Positions 10,247-22,163 of a stretch of 64,000 nt of DNA are shown here, piece by piece. The position numbers were made by a program, and so were the translations under genes. The number at the start of each line of letters is the position of its first letter. Position 1 is the stretch's first letter. This stretch comes from Holtermannia corniformis (Eukaryota > Basidiomycota > Tremellomycetes > Holtermanniales), in NCBI GenBank assembly GCA_001599935.1, contig BCIJ01000025.1, positions 191,117 to 255,116 of the forward strand, in the 5' to 3' direction. The notes under the pieces are model-generated. The model was given only the letters and a program-made list of their open reading frames with translations, did not search any database and was not told where the DNA came from.

Positions 10247-13200
10247 ATGCAATCCTCCGCATCCGCCAGTTCCGCCGAACCGCTCACACCGCCCACCATG
10301 GCCGACCCCGTCTCGAAACCCGGCGGCGGCGGCGGCAAAGACGAGAGCATGGCGTGTAAATGGAAAGACTGCGATTAGTCCGTCGATCTCGCCACCGACT
10401 GCCGCTGACGGAAAACAGTCTGGCGCCGACGCCTGATATCCTGTACGACCATTTGTGCAACCAGCACATTGGCAGGAAATCAACGAATAACCTTTGTTTG
10501 ACGTGTGCTTGGGAGGGCTGTGGTGTAAAGTGCGTCAAGCGCGATCATATCACCAGCCATTTGAGAGGTACGTGCTGTGTAGCGATGGGACTGGTAGGAC
10601 GTGCTTGGTGTTGTCGACGACTTTGAACGAGTTGGGACCGGCTCTTGGCTGCGGATCACCGACTGCGTCTACGACCCAGCTCAATGAACGGAACTGCAGC
10701 TGGCCCGTGATGTCCAACTCATTCCGTCCGATACCGTACCGTATCGGATCGCCCAAGCCAACAACCAGATCTCGTCGAGATCTGTAGCTGATGCCGTGCA
10801 GGCGTGCAGCAATGCACGCAGGACCGCGACGAGCCCAGATCTGCGAGACAGACTGGAAAACGCTCCATTGTACAGCTCATCTGCTTTATAGTCAGCCGCT
10901 TTGCGCGGCTGATGACAGCACGATCTCGAGGGCACTGGCGAGCCGACCTCGATTCATATCTGGTCCACTGGCTCGATATGCCTGCGACAGGCAGAGGCGT
11001 AGGCTTGGCATACAGATGATGATCCGGGGCACGCTCGCCACCGAGTCGTTCTGGAGAACCGCGTGTCCGTATCGCACTGCATTGCACGGGCGGACGATGC
11101 GGCCCGTAAGCTATCGGGATACAGATGCTGGACGAGATAGAGGTCCGCGACCGTATCTCCAAGGCTGTTAGCTCCTGCTCGTCAGTGTCGCTCGATGCGG
11201 CGCTAGCTACCGGTTCTCAACCTTGGTCACCTATGCTCGCGTGCAGGGTCGGTTGTGGGCAGCGGCGTAGTATATGCTCAGACCAGCTATCAAAAGTGGA
11301 GCTCAACAACCACTGGACCGTGTGCTGGAGCTCTAGGGACTGCGCCGAACGAAACCTGCTGACTGTGGTGCGATCGCGGCGGTAGCGATGCACAGCTGGA
11401 GGCGTGTCGCGACACTTGTGAGATTCATCCTTGCGAGAGCTGCACAACGCTGCAGTCGCTCTCATGGCTCTGTTAACAGCTGTCGTCCTGAAAAGCGGTT
11501 ATCTAGGATAGGCACAGGACGCGCTGTCGAACGCGAAAGCTGCAGCAGCCGTCTCCTGGCCTCACCGCTAGCATCGTGGCGACGGTGCTTTGCGCTTTGA
11601 CGGCCAGTGCCTAGTGCCCTGCCCGAGTCTGCCAACGCACTATGGCGGCAACCATCGGCTGCGGATGGGTTTGCCAATCGCTTTATTAGGTGATGTCTGC
11701 TACGTGAAGCAGCTGTGCATTTGAGCTATGGCTGTGGAATTCAGTCCGCACGATCCATTTGAGCAACGGGTGGCTGCCGCATCACGATAGGCTCGCTTCC
11801 TGTAGCTCCCTGCAGAGCACATCGACATCGACATCACGCTGACACCTACCAGTCCACACCCCGCTCAAGCCGCACACGTGCGCCGTGTGCCCAAAGACGT
11901 TCAAGCGCCCTCAAGATCTTAAAAAGCACGAGCGCATCCACACGCAAGAGCACCACCAGCTGCACAAGCACTCGAAAGCGACTACATCGGATGACCCAAA
12001 CTTTAACCGTCGTGTGGTTGGCGCCTCTGACGCGCCGAACGCTGGACGACCCAGTATGGCCGAGGCGTATGGCTTGCCGTCGCAGGCTGCGAGTGAGTCG
12101 ATTGGGATGGTCATAATATCTCGGCTAAAGAGCGCAGTGAACTCGCTCTCGCCTGCATCACTCTCCTCGCAGTCCGTGTCGCCGACGTCATCGCACTCGC
12201 AGATCATGACGGCGTTTCCAAACACCAACTCGTCGTCACCGTACGAGCACCTGCTCGGCAACGCGCAAAGCCACGCCAACTCGCACTCGCCGATTCCACC
12301 ACCTGCGCTCGCCGCGCTGCACCGCAAGCAGCACGAGGAGCTCGCCGCGTACCAGGCTCGCGAGCTGCTCGTTCTGCAGCAACTCGCTAGTCAACAGCAG
12401 CAGTCGGCAATGGGCGGCGTCAAACGCGGCTGGGCAGACGACGCCCACGCCAACCAGTTTGATGGCTTCTACGCCGACATGAAGAAGCGTCGGATGGAGC
12501 CAGTGTACGACGCGAGTGAGTCGCGTCAAGCGCGTTTGGTCGCGACTGACAATTACAGACATGATCGACCGCTTGAACGCGCTAGTGCCACCCAACATGA
12601 GCAGCTCGTTTTCGGGCATGCCATCGGTCCCTTCGTACTTTACCCCACACTTTCAGCAGTCCGCCTACCCGCCGCCGCCACCGGCTCCGGCCAGCTTGGG
12701 CTCGAGCTTCCCGTCGTTCGGCCAGTCTCCGTTACCGACGGATATTCGCAACGAATCCGACCTTGCCATGTTCAACCAGTTCATGGTCACGCTCGGTCGT
12801 GACGCCGCTGGCCACAATCAGCACGGTCAACAGATGGAGCACACGCCGTCGACATCTGGCTCTTCGGCCACCGGCGACGATCTGTTCGACAGCGAAGCGC
12901 TTGCGTCGCTCGGCTTGACGGGTATGCCGGGCATCCCGGACGTTCCTGCGTCAACCGTTCCCGGCTCTGTCAACTTCAACTCGCTCTACCCTTCGCTGGA
13001 CATGAGCCTAGGTCACCGGCGCAACACGAGCCCTGGGCCCGGTCTTGCCCGCGACGATGTCTCCAAGCGTCCGATTGCCGCACTACCGCGCCCTGCACTC
13101 AACAACGCAGCTGTTGGTGGCTACGGCAGCCGAAGCGCTTCCCTGTCAGCCGTCTCTCCCAACGCGTTCATCAACTCGCACTCGTCGGCATTCTACGAGA

Positions 13201-13946
13201 CTCTGGCTCAAGGCGGTGGCGATGATCCCGCCTTGGCCTACGATGATCGCTACAACTTTGACTCTTTGGCTCGCTCTCGCGGCCATGCGCTCCCAACGGC
13301 ACACATTGCGCCCAAGGACTACTACAAGAAGGCTTTTCGCGCCGTCGAGCCTCTTGGCGCCGCTCGACCGCGCGAGAGCGCCGAGCGTTCGACCGACTCG
13401 CACCTTGTCGAAGAGTCGGAAGAGGAGATGGAGGTGACCGACGAGCCGACGGGCGTCTCTCCGCCATTGCCACTGGCTGCTCTGCTGCACGACGGCCAAG
13501 GCAACCCAGAGTACAAGCTTCCCGCCATCGTACCTCGATCCGAATCGGGCTCGACCGGTCACTTGCCGTCGTTGCTGCGGGCTTCGACGTCACCGGGCAG
13601 CTCGCGCTCTGGTTCACCTCTACCTCTGCAGACGTCTCTACCGAGCATCGACGCTGCACTCGGCACGCCACTGAAGCGACCGACGACAGAAGACGGCCTG
13701 GTGCGCCAGGTCAAGCGTCTTGAACTTGACGAGACGGCTCAGCGCTCGGACGATGACGACTCTATCACCCCGACGGCCGAGACGTCTGCGCTCTCCGAAC
13801 GGGAGAAGCGCAGACTGCATGCGCTGTGGATCCGGCAAATGATCGTGGCTGTCAACACGGCGTTCCGAGATCAGCAGCGGCAAACGGACAAGGAGATGGC
13901 AGCGCCCGCATTCGAGCGGGAGAGGACCCCCGGGATCACGGCGTAG
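10247..13946 (+). CDS. pacC: Alkaline-pH zinc-finger transcription factor PacC/Rim101
   Basis: Zinc-finger regulator of ambient-pH response, activated by proteolysis through the Pal/Rim pathway. Four exons: 10247-10377, 10419-10567, 11853-12515, 12559-13946. Finger 1 is CKWKDC...LYDHLCNQH; finger 2 is CLTCAWEGC...[12 protein letters not shown]; finger 3 is [21 protein letters not shown]. The flanks GRKSTNN and PLKPHTC are diagnostic for PacC. The rest is Ser/Pro/Gln-rich with polar linkers and a basic stretch near the C-terminus ([17 protein letters not shown]). The third exon boundary falls between HLR and VH of finger 2, so a 1,285-nt intron must be removed before any DNA-binding protein exists. 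It is convergent with the RhoGEF gene (108 bp apart). Confidence 0.9.
10568..11852 (+). other. 1,285-nt intron of pacC
   Basis: Donor GTACGT, acceptor CTACCAG preceded by GCTGAC. The flanking exons read through finger 2 to finger 3 in frame. Inside, only short overlapping frames occur and no known domain, LTR end or terminal inverted repeat was recognised. The other introns of this gene are about 41-43 nt. Confidence 0.8.
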
Positions 13947-14054
13947 ATCTTGTAGCGTTTTGGCATTCCAGGACATCTTGTATCTTGTACGATTCATGCT
14001 AGAGCTTGAGCGTAATGGACATTATCATTATCGACGTGACTATACAACAGTCTA

Positions 14055-17000
14055 TCAAATCCGGGAGCCGGGCGCGCGGCCGACGGTCGAGGGAGCTTTA
14101 CGCGCGGTCTTGTTTGCGCCAATCGGTTCGTGGGAAGCCCTGAACAGCCCGGCGACGCCAGAGTCTTCGCTCGGGCTCGGCGAGAGGTGCTTTGCGCGTA
14201 CAGTCGAGGTCCGAGGCGTCGTTCGGCCGCTGATTGACGTCGGCGGTGCGGAAGACTTGACCGCGCGCGCAGGTGTTGGTTTGGGCACGGGTCGGTTGGC
14301 GATCGATTTACTTGGACTTGCGACTGCTGGGCGTGGGACGAGGCTGGGCCGGGCGCGACTTGCCGGTCGGATCGATGCCGAGCCGGTGGGATCCGGCGAG
14401 CGCAACCGGTTAGCGAACTTGGCCGACTGATCGTGGATCGGTGTGGGCGCCACTCGACCCGGTTGAACACTCATGGGACGGGTCGCCGAGGCTGAAGAAG
14501 TCCGGCCGCTGGTCGTTGGTGGCATGGAAGCACGCAGAGCGCGGTTGGGACGGAGTTGGTCGGAACCACGGCGAATGGCAAAGGACATGACCGATTGGCC
14601 GTCAGCACTGTCGGTCTCTCCGGAACGGGAGGCTGAGCGGAGGGGAAGCGGTCGGGCTGCAGGCGAGGTCGGCCGGGGTGGTTCCTGACGGGACCTGCTG
14701 ATGCTGATTCTGTCAGTAGAGGCGGCACAAGTCACGTTGACATACTCTTCCATCGACAAGCTGAGCGCCGGCGTCAGCGCTGCGCTTTGTATGGAGATGA
14801 ATCTCTCACATTGCTTCCTTGGACCGGGCGGCCTCTTGCAGATTCCAACCTTCTACTCGCACAAACTAGCAGAGTGAGTTGTGATCGTGCTCAAGTATAG
14901 ACCACGCACCTTGTACAGGTTCCGTGTCTTGAGCTGCTGACTCCGTCGTCCTGTGGTGCTATACTTGGTCCGCGTGTTCATATCCTGCAACGATGGCGAT
15001 CTAGAGTGTGTCGACGCCAGCGGCAGGCTCGTCGTTCCGGTCCGCTGACACAACAGAGACACGTCGGAGAAGCGACTGTGGTAACATCAATGTCCAGCTC
15101 AAGTGCAAAGTGTCGGCTTACACCACCCAGAGATCCTCGGAACCTTTGAGGATATCGCTAAGACGCTTGAACGACTTTTTCTGCTTGATCCTCTGCGACT
15201 CGATATGCGACGCGGCGTCTTGCGCCAGCGGCCGCTCTTCTATCAGCAGGCGTGTCGGCTTTGGCGCAATGAGCATCTGGGAGCGTCAGCAGAGCTCTCG
15301 TTCGCGTCGCCGGGCTCACCTTGTCCTTTTCCAGCCCCTCGATCCGCGCAATCACGTCGCGTGTCTTCTCGCGCTCCTCTTTGGTCGTCTTTTCATCTTC
15401 GATGGATCGCACAATCTGCTCGACCTCGTCAACCATGGCGAGCGTCGCTTCATACTCTTTAGTCGACGGATCGGTGTTCTGATCTCGTCAGTGTCTTTTG
15501 CTCAGATCGAGGCGAGACAACGTACAAAGAGCAGGTTTTGGAATAGCAGCGGGTACTTGAGCAAACGCTGAAACGGTTTGCTCAACGAGATTGCAAGGCC
15601 CGACTCGCCCTTTTCTGCTGCCAAAGCGTCCAGTTGCTGATACTGTCAGCCTGTGTGTAGCGTCTATGCGGACTTGCAATCAGGACCTTGCCCAGTTTCG
15701 CCGCAGCCGTGTTCTCCATGCGCTTGCTGTTGCGCTTAGACTGGCCATGTTGAGAGCCTTCACACGCGCCAAGCGCTTCGTCGAGCTGGGCCAAGGCGCG
15801 CTCGAGGTGAAGGACATAGGTTGCGTACTCTCTCAAAATATATGACTGCTTGTGTCAGTGGTGGACTGCACCAAGCGGTCAACTCACATGGGCGATAAAA
15901 ACGTCGGCCAAGCTCCTCACGAGCGGGTACTGACCCTCGTACCGTCGGCGGAGTGCCGAGCTCAGCGCGAGGTGGCCCTGCAGGATGCCGCGTGCTAGCA
16001 CCTCGAGCACCTGCGCTAAATCTTCTGGCAGCTGTGGGTGCTCGTTTGCAACTATCGAGCTCGCAGCCGACGCGTTGCGGCTCTGATCACCTGGGTGGTA
16101 CGACATGCGCGCGTGCGAGCCCGAGAACGAAGTCGGCTGCGGTCCATTCGAGCTCTGTCGTGGTGGAGGCGGGAGCGAGTGGTGAGATCGGTGTTGCGGT
16201 CCGGTACTAGTCGGTGAAGGCATCGGAGACTCTGACGGCCGGCCGTGGGTGAGTTGATAGTATGCGCGCATCCGGGGACCGATCGGCGCGGGCGGTAGAT
16301 CCTTTTCGCGGTCCGCCTCGTCCTCTTCTTGGATCCCGGGGCGCGGTGCTTCGGAACGGCGTGCAAAGCGCGCGGCGATCGGTAGGCTTGACACGGATTC
16401 GTGGGGAGATGTCGGCGATGCCAATGGCGCTGGTGACATTGCGCGTGTAAAGGATGGGTCGAGCGGGTGGGAGAGAGTGGGTGATGTGGCTTGCGCGGGG
16501 AGCAGAGCCGAGGTGAAGGTCTCGTTGAGTTTGACGAGCTCGGCGACGTAGCTGTGGGTGTCAGCCGGCATCGCGAGTGATGAGTCTGCACGGCTCGGTA
16601 TTGATCAAACTGAACGCGAAGAGGCTACCGTAACGCACAGCTTGGAGCTTCACAAGCGGCCAGTGGATGGATGCGTGTGGACAATGATTGCGGCGTATCG
16701 TTACCACCTGTATCGCCGCTCGAGCACTGTCCAAGCTGGTTTCTAGATCTGCCAGTCTGCCCGTGATTCTCGAGTCGAGTCGAGTGGCGAGACAAGAGCG
16801 GCGCGCCGACATGATCAGTCGCGCCGACGTCAGGGCCAAGATCAAAGCCGTAGATGGATCATTGAGCGCTGACGGTTCCAGCTAAAGTAGAGTATAGCTG
16901 CGGACGACGCGCACACCTCGATCCCAAAGCGTCGTTGAGACCGGTCGCGACACTCACCGCTCTTCACTGCTCACAATCTCCCACAAGACCTCCTGCCTCG

Positions 17001-17382
17001 TCCTCTCTCTCGGTCCTAGATTCTGGATCAAGTCGTGTTCGGCCATTGACGACCACGAGTCGGGCGGGGGCAGGTATTCTCCTGGTGCTGGTGCTGGCGG
17101 CGGCGGGAGCGGTGTGGGTGTGGGCGGGAGGTGGGTACTAGGAGTAAACGTGACTTTTTTACCCTGTCCTTGTGCTTGTGCTTGTCCTTGTCCATTGTTT
17201 TCGCCTAGAGCTAGCACAGGCTGGTTGGTCGAATCGTGCAATGGGACTGTACCGATCGAAGCGGGCGATGCGGTCCGCGCTCGCTTGTTTTCCTTTTCGT
17301 ACAGGAGGGATTGGGCAGAGGTTGGACGCGGTTGCGGTTGCGGTGGGTCTTTGGGCTTGAGCCTTGAGAAGAAGGTCTTCAT
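14055..17382 (-). CDS. Rho guanine nucleotide exchange factor (DH domain plus PH-like domain)
   Basis: Dbl-family exchange factor for Rho/Cdc42 GTPases. The start at 17382 gives MKTFFSRLKPKD; a Pro/Gln-rich N-terminal region contains KKVTFTP. The DH domain begins RQEVLWEIVSSEERYVAELV, with the join across a 406-nt intron (16552-16957) falling within SEERY. A long disordered insert separates the first DH helix from ALSSALRRRYEGQYPLV. The conserved DH end is SLSKPFQRLLKYPLLFQNLL. A PH-like segment follows (DLWVVRFSDVSLLCQRTGT, TRNLYKFVRVEGWNL). The Ser/Arg-rich tail ends at a stop at 14055-14057. The insert within the DH domain is seen in several fungal Rho GEFs. The specific GTPase cannot be told from sequence. 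Confidence 0.82.
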
Positions 17383-18271
17383 TGTGGTGGTTTGATGCGA
17401 GTTGATGCTGGTGTTGACAGTCGATGCCGGACACGAGGCTGGTTGATGGACCGTCTATGAGTGTAGTGTGCTGTCCTGTAGTGTGCTGTCCTGTACTATC
17501 CTGTCCTGTAGTGCTGGTACTGGCTACCGACTGTCCTGTGCGTCTGCACTATCGACCTGTACACTGTCGGCCGTCGAGGATGGTTGACAGTGTCGAAGCA
17601 GGAACCCCTATGGCGCCCTCGAACGTCGACACAGCCTTTCGCGGTCGTCCCACCGCCGACAGCGTGTGCACAAGAGGACGGATAGCAAGTGTAGGGCTGT
17701 CGAGGTTGATGATCAGATGTAGACTGTAGAGACGAACGCTGCACGTCGAGGTCGAGAGCAGGTGTCAATGTCGTTCCCACTGAGGGTGAACTGATGCAAG
17801 GCAATGTCGGGATGCTGCGATGCTACAGCTGTCACTGTCACTGTCACTGTCACTACAGACGTCGAGCAGGAGAGCACGGTACAGAGCAGGATGCATACGC
17901 TGTCGACGGGTGATGGACCGCACGAGCACAGTCATGGGATCCCCTATGGTCTTGCTGCACACTAGGCCTGGTATCGTCCGCACGTCCTCTCACCCCTCGC
18001 TCTCGCTCTCACCATCCATCTACCATCTCCATCTCCACCGCCATCGACTGATCCCACCATCCCATCGTGTCCAGTGATCGCACACGCAGGCCCGCACGCA
18101 GGGTTGCCCCTTGCGTCATTCAGTGCAGACTCGTTCGAGCGACCATCTTCTTCTTGGTGGTGGTATCCTCCCATCCTCACGCCCAAGCCAAGAGGACACT
18201 ACGAGTCAACTCAAAGGATCCATCAGCAAGCGTCTCATCCACCGAGCCACCCAGCGCCACCGGCAACGACC
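17383..18271. promoter_or_regulatory. Divergent intergenic region with tandem repeats
   Basis: 889 bp between the RhoGEF start and the next plus-strand gene. It holds a tandem repeat with core TGTGCTGTCCTGTAG and variants (about 17465-17520) and a (CTGTCA)n-type microsatellite (about 17826-17856). A CT-rich, TCTCC-rich tract around 17990-18060 is typical of fungal promoters. I see no coding region supported by codon use or family match. Confidence 0.5.
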
Positions 18272-20979
18272 ATGGCCATCCTGCAGAAACCGTCCCGGTC
18301 GTACGCACCGTCCATTGCGTCTGATGACTCGAGGCCGGGTACGGGTACGGGTACGACGAGGAGGAAGACGGGACCCGAGGGCATCAAGGTGTATCGACCG
18401 CGTGAGTTGTGTTGGTGGTGGCCGGCTATGATTGTATGGGCTGCGGCTGGCTACCATCGGACGGTGCTTGGAGGATCGAGACTGGCTAGACTCGAGTCGG
18501 GTGGTGGGTGATCGATTCGACTACTCGGCACCCATCGCATCGCTCGAGCCCACGTCGTCAAGTGTTCACACTCGGCAATCCCTCACCCACCTAGCGGTAC
18601 ATCACAGCCCGAGTGCATGTCCAGAACCCGACGTTGGCGAAGTGACGCTCCCCTCTGCTCGTGTGCGATACCGCCGACAATCATCACATCTCTCGGTAGT
18701 CGACCAGCCGTGGATTCACTCTCCAAGCTCATCTTGACTGGAGATGTGAGATACACAGCAGCAGCTAAACAGTTGCACCGTCTTCTCTCAGGAGGATAAC
18801 ACCTGCGTATCCGTATCTTGACCTATGCTAGCCCCATTCAGGCAGTCAGGATCGATCCCAGTCTTCTCGAGGTTCACAAAGCAGATACCAGTCTGGAACG
18901 AGGCGCATCAGCATCTCCTCGTCTGCGCTTCATTCGTTCCAAGCTTGATCGTCGCACCCGGCAACAGCGCTATCATCCGTAGCCTGATACGGCGCGACGG
19001 CTCTTCAGTGCGCGCACTACTCGATCTTGGGTTCAACACGAGTAAAGCTGTGCAGACCTAGTCAAGCGCTTGGCAATCTTCGGTCCGAGACGCTCGTTCA
19101 TCACGCAACAGACGTCGACGCTTAAAGTCTTGCAGACGGCGAGGAGTCGGAGACTGTCTGTCTAGGTCCACTCGAGTCTCGCTTGTCTGTGTGCTGTATG
19201 GACCTTCCTACAGCGTTGCGTCGGACTGTTGATTGAGCTTTTCCTTACGTGGCGCGAGGGTGTGGCCGACAGTCCTCACTTGACAAACCATACGGTCGTA
19301 TCTCTCGTGGCCTCCGCACCAATGCCTATCTCACGCTCCTAGCCAAGCTAACACCTCGTAGCCCGATCCGAACATTTTGGGAATTCCCACCTGACGCACG
19401 ATGCCCACCCCTCGTCGTCGTTTGCGCCACTCCCGCTCGCTCTCCAATCGCGCAAGCTGCGGAAACAAGGGCGCGAGGAGCACCGCCAAGCCGAGTTGAA
19501 TCAGATTCTCGAGCCGGATTACTCGGGTCGGTCGTCGAGTTTAGGCCACCGCGACAGTCGGTCCTCGTACATGTCGTATCCCGGGGGCGGGAGCACGCTT
19601 GGCTCTGCATCGGCTGGTCCAAGCCGACTCGGTCTGGGGCGTGAAGCGGTGCAGGCGCGACCTGGCGGCCTGGGCCACGGCCAACGCTCGTCTGACGGCA
19701 AGCACATGGTCGGAGTCTACATCGACTCTGAAGGCAAGCTTCACGATACCGAGTTTGACCCGTTTGCAGGTGTGAGTCAGATGACGCGCCGCAAGTCGCG
19801 CCGGCGGAGTGCGTTTGGTGCCGATCGTCGAGCGGGCAGCAGTAGCTCGGGCAGCAGTGTATCGAGCGACAATGAGCCTGCTGGAGGTGGCGATCGACAG
19901 CGCGAGATGAGCCGACGGCTCGAGAGTGAGCGCCGGCGAATGGTCGGCGACTCGGATCACAACTCGATCCTGTCCCACCGACCGTCGATGACGGGCGAGG
20001 GCGCTGGGATGGCCCTGGCGGCGCGACGACGGAGTCTGCGTGAAGACTTGGGTCGGAGCTGGGGCGCAACGAGCAGCGAAGAGGGTCAGTCGGTCGTCTT
20101 GCCTTTTCGCCAACCGAGTCTACACCAGCGCTACGTCTCGTCGCCGCTGTCGCCGAATGAGCCGCAGACGGCTGCTACGGGTTCATCGTTTGCGACGGCG
20201 ACGTCGCACATGACTGGGAACCGCGCCGAGACACCGGCAACGTCTTTGGATGGTGATTCCCAACCGCCTTCGGATCGCAAGCGTCGACCGGATCCGCTGC
20301 TGTCTGCGCCGCTGAGCGCTCGACTAGCACCGCGTTCGCCATCGGTGCATACATCGACTGGCAGCACGTACACGCGCGGATCGACCGACCGACCACGGCA
20401 GGCTCTCGAGACGCCGGCCATGGCCGCCGTTCGCGAGGCCGTACGAGCGCGCTCATCGCTTGACCTTCCCCAGCGTACACCAGCGGCTACGGCGCCTTCG
20501 ATCGAGATTGTCGAAGATCAAGTCGAGCACGGGCCAACGGCCAAACTGCTTCCCCCGCCCAAAATGCGGCATGACCATGCCGGTCCTTCACCTGCGAAAT
20601 CTCTTCCTGCGCACGGTAGCAAGCCGCGGTATGCTCTCTCAACCCATACGGAAGATGCCAAGGCGCCATCGACCGTGTTTGACACGAGCAACATGGGCTA
20701 CCTGCCGTCGCGCTGGGCGTCTGGCGACCGCGAGTGGCGCGCAGGCGAGGAGGCAAAGGAGCGCTACCGACCGCGCGAGTGGGGCGGCAAGCACGGTGAT
20801 CTCGGTGGCCGAGAGCAAGAGTGGACGTGAGTGTTGCTCGTCGGCGCTATACTGTAGCTGACGTGCCCAGGCCGGGCTGCATGGAGACGATGAAGCGCAA
20901 CTGGCGCGACCTGACGCTCGCGACGCGCTTTGGGCTCTTTCGAACAAAGAAGAAGATTCTGCGCAAAGCCGAGCTCTAG
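18272..20979 (+). CDS. Unnamed Ser/Arg-rich basidiomycete protein with a conserved C-terminal motif
   Basis: Three exons (18272-18401, 19362 to about 20828, then a final exon to TAG at 20977-20979) join in frame to about 570 residues. The N-terminus starts MAILQKPSRSYAPSIASDD and continues IKVYRPPRSEHFG across the long first intron. Next come KLRKQGREEHRQAELNQIL and a short ordered segment (DGKHMVGVYIDSEGKLHD, EFDPFAGVSQM). A long disordered Ser/Arg/Pro region follows. The C-terminus CMETMKRNWRDLTLATRFGL continues to a Lys-rich end. That last motif has low-complexity-free, conserved-looking character and is probably the functional core. I do not recognise a named family. It may be a membrane- or cortex-associated adaptor, but nothing in the sequence proves this. 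Confidence 0.65.
18402..19361 (+). other. 960-nt first intron of the gene at 18272
   Basis: Donor GTGAGT after exon 1 (phase 1); acceptor CTCGTAG preceded by a good branch point GCTAACAC. Joining gives a continuous frame. The interior has no recognised gene, repeat or element. A missed small exon inside cannot be excluded. Confidence 0.65.
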
Positions 20980-21083
20980 ACTAGTAGATTGTCCTATGGA
21001 CAGAGTGCATCGCGTCGAGCGGTCTTTTATACAGCCTTGTGCCTGAGCCGTCTCGCGGCCTCTCGTAGAATCACGTTCAGTCG

Positions 21084-22163
21084 TCAAGCCTCGGCGCCAG
21101 CGAGGACCAAGCCGCCATACTGGGCGGTGAGGACGTTGAGCGCCGCCAGGTTGTTACCCTGTTCCGTCGTCGTGACCGAAACCGAAGCGGAAGCGGCGGG
21201 AGCGAGCGAGTGCGTCGCCGATGCCGTCGCGTTCAGACTTGCCGTCTGGAAGAAGGCGGCGCGCGAGGTCGAGTTGGTTGTGCTCGTGCTGGATGACCAA
21301 GCTGAAGCGGAGCTCGGGGCGATCCATTGAGACGTCGACGTCGATGTCGACGTTGACGAGCTCGAGCTCGAGCTCGGAGCGACCCACTGCGAGGTCGAGG
21401 TAGGTTGAACCCATTGGGATGTGGATGAGCTCGAGGGCGGGACCCAGACGTAGGTCGAAGTCGAGGTTGGGTCTGGCGTCCAAGCTGGGGTGGAGGATGT
21501 GGTGGGTGCGACCCAGGTCGATGTCGGTGCGACATAGGTCGACGTCGTTGACTGCGATCGATCAATCTCAGTTGTTGAATGTCTGCAAACGAGCAGGAGA
21601 CGCACAGGTTCACTCGAGCCATCGCTGTACCACCACGTAATGTCAATCACCCCGGCCGATTCGTCGGCAAAGTGCTTGAACAGGCTCGGCGAGAGGTCGA
21701 GCGAGCCATAGGCGCCTGCAAGGGTCAGTCGGTGTAGTGTACAATGTACCGCACGCACACGTCGGGCACTCGTCGAGGATGACGGCGTTGGCCGTCTGAC
21801 CATTAGCCGAGATGGTGATGCTCTTGAAGCATTCAGGACCAGGGTAGCCGCCGCCGTACTGGGCCGAGTTGAGCGCGACCATGTAGTCCGAGTCGGAGCT
21901 GTGTTACATGAGCTTTGCACTGCGCACCAGGGCGGCGACACCGACCTGTATTGACCACAGGCGCCGAGGCCTGTATAGTAAAAAGTGCCGACGCCGGTGA
22001 AAGCTCGTTTCGCGAGCGAGTGGGTCTCGTTTGCGATCGTAGCGTTGAGGTTGGGGTTGCGCGCAGCGTTGGCATGGTGCCGCCTGTGCGAGCTGCCGTC
22101 GTGAGCGTGTGCCGCTGCGACCGAGCAGAGCAGAGGGAGCGCGAGGAAGAGAGCGCCGAGCAT
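21084..22163 (-). CDS. Secreted double-psi beta-barrel (expansin/RlpA-like) protein with Ser/Thr/Trp tail
   Basis: Extracellular DPBB protein of the kind basidiomycetes carry as expansin-like or riboflavin-aldehyde-forming-enzyme-like proteins. The start at 22163 gives a clear signal peptide (MLGALFLALPLLCSVAAAHA) and an N-glycosylation-rich propeptide ending near LAKR, a likely Kex2 site. The barrel reads GVGTFYYTGLGACGQ, SSDSDYMVALNSAQYG, CFKSITISANGQ, ILDECPTCAYGSLDLS, and VIDITWWYSDG. Three introns fit the frame. The tail is Ser/Thr-rich with a recurring W-V/I-x-P motif (STWVAPT, YVWVPPS, SQWVQPT, SQWVAPS, SQWIAPS). It ends in a weakly hydrophobic stretch that could be a GPI signal. The catalytic Asp is present, but cell-wall activity is unproven for such proteins. 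Confidence 0.78.
   Translation of the reverse strand: MLGALFLALPLLCSVAAAHAHDGSSHRRHHANAARNPNLNATIANETHSLAKRAFTGVGTFYYTGLGACGQYRSVSPPWCAVQSSCNTAPTRTTWSRSTRPSTAAATLVLNASRASPSRLMVRRPTPSSSTSARRVRAVHCTLHRLTLAGAYGSLDLSPSLFKHFADESAGVIDITWWYSDGSSEPVRLLLVCRHSTTEIDRSQSTTSTYVAPTSTWVAPTTSSTPAWTPDPTSTSTYVWVPPSSSSTSQWVQPTSTSQWVAPSSSSSSSTSTSTSTSQWIAPSSASAWSSSTSTTNSTSRAAFFQTASLNATASATHSLAPAASASVSVTTTEQGNNLAALNVLTAQYGGLVLAGAEA

Noticed and set aside
11005..11110. ATGATGAT in the pacC intron as a C/D snoRNA C box
   Set aside because: No D box (CTGA) at a suitable distance and no terminal stem, so the match is likely chance.
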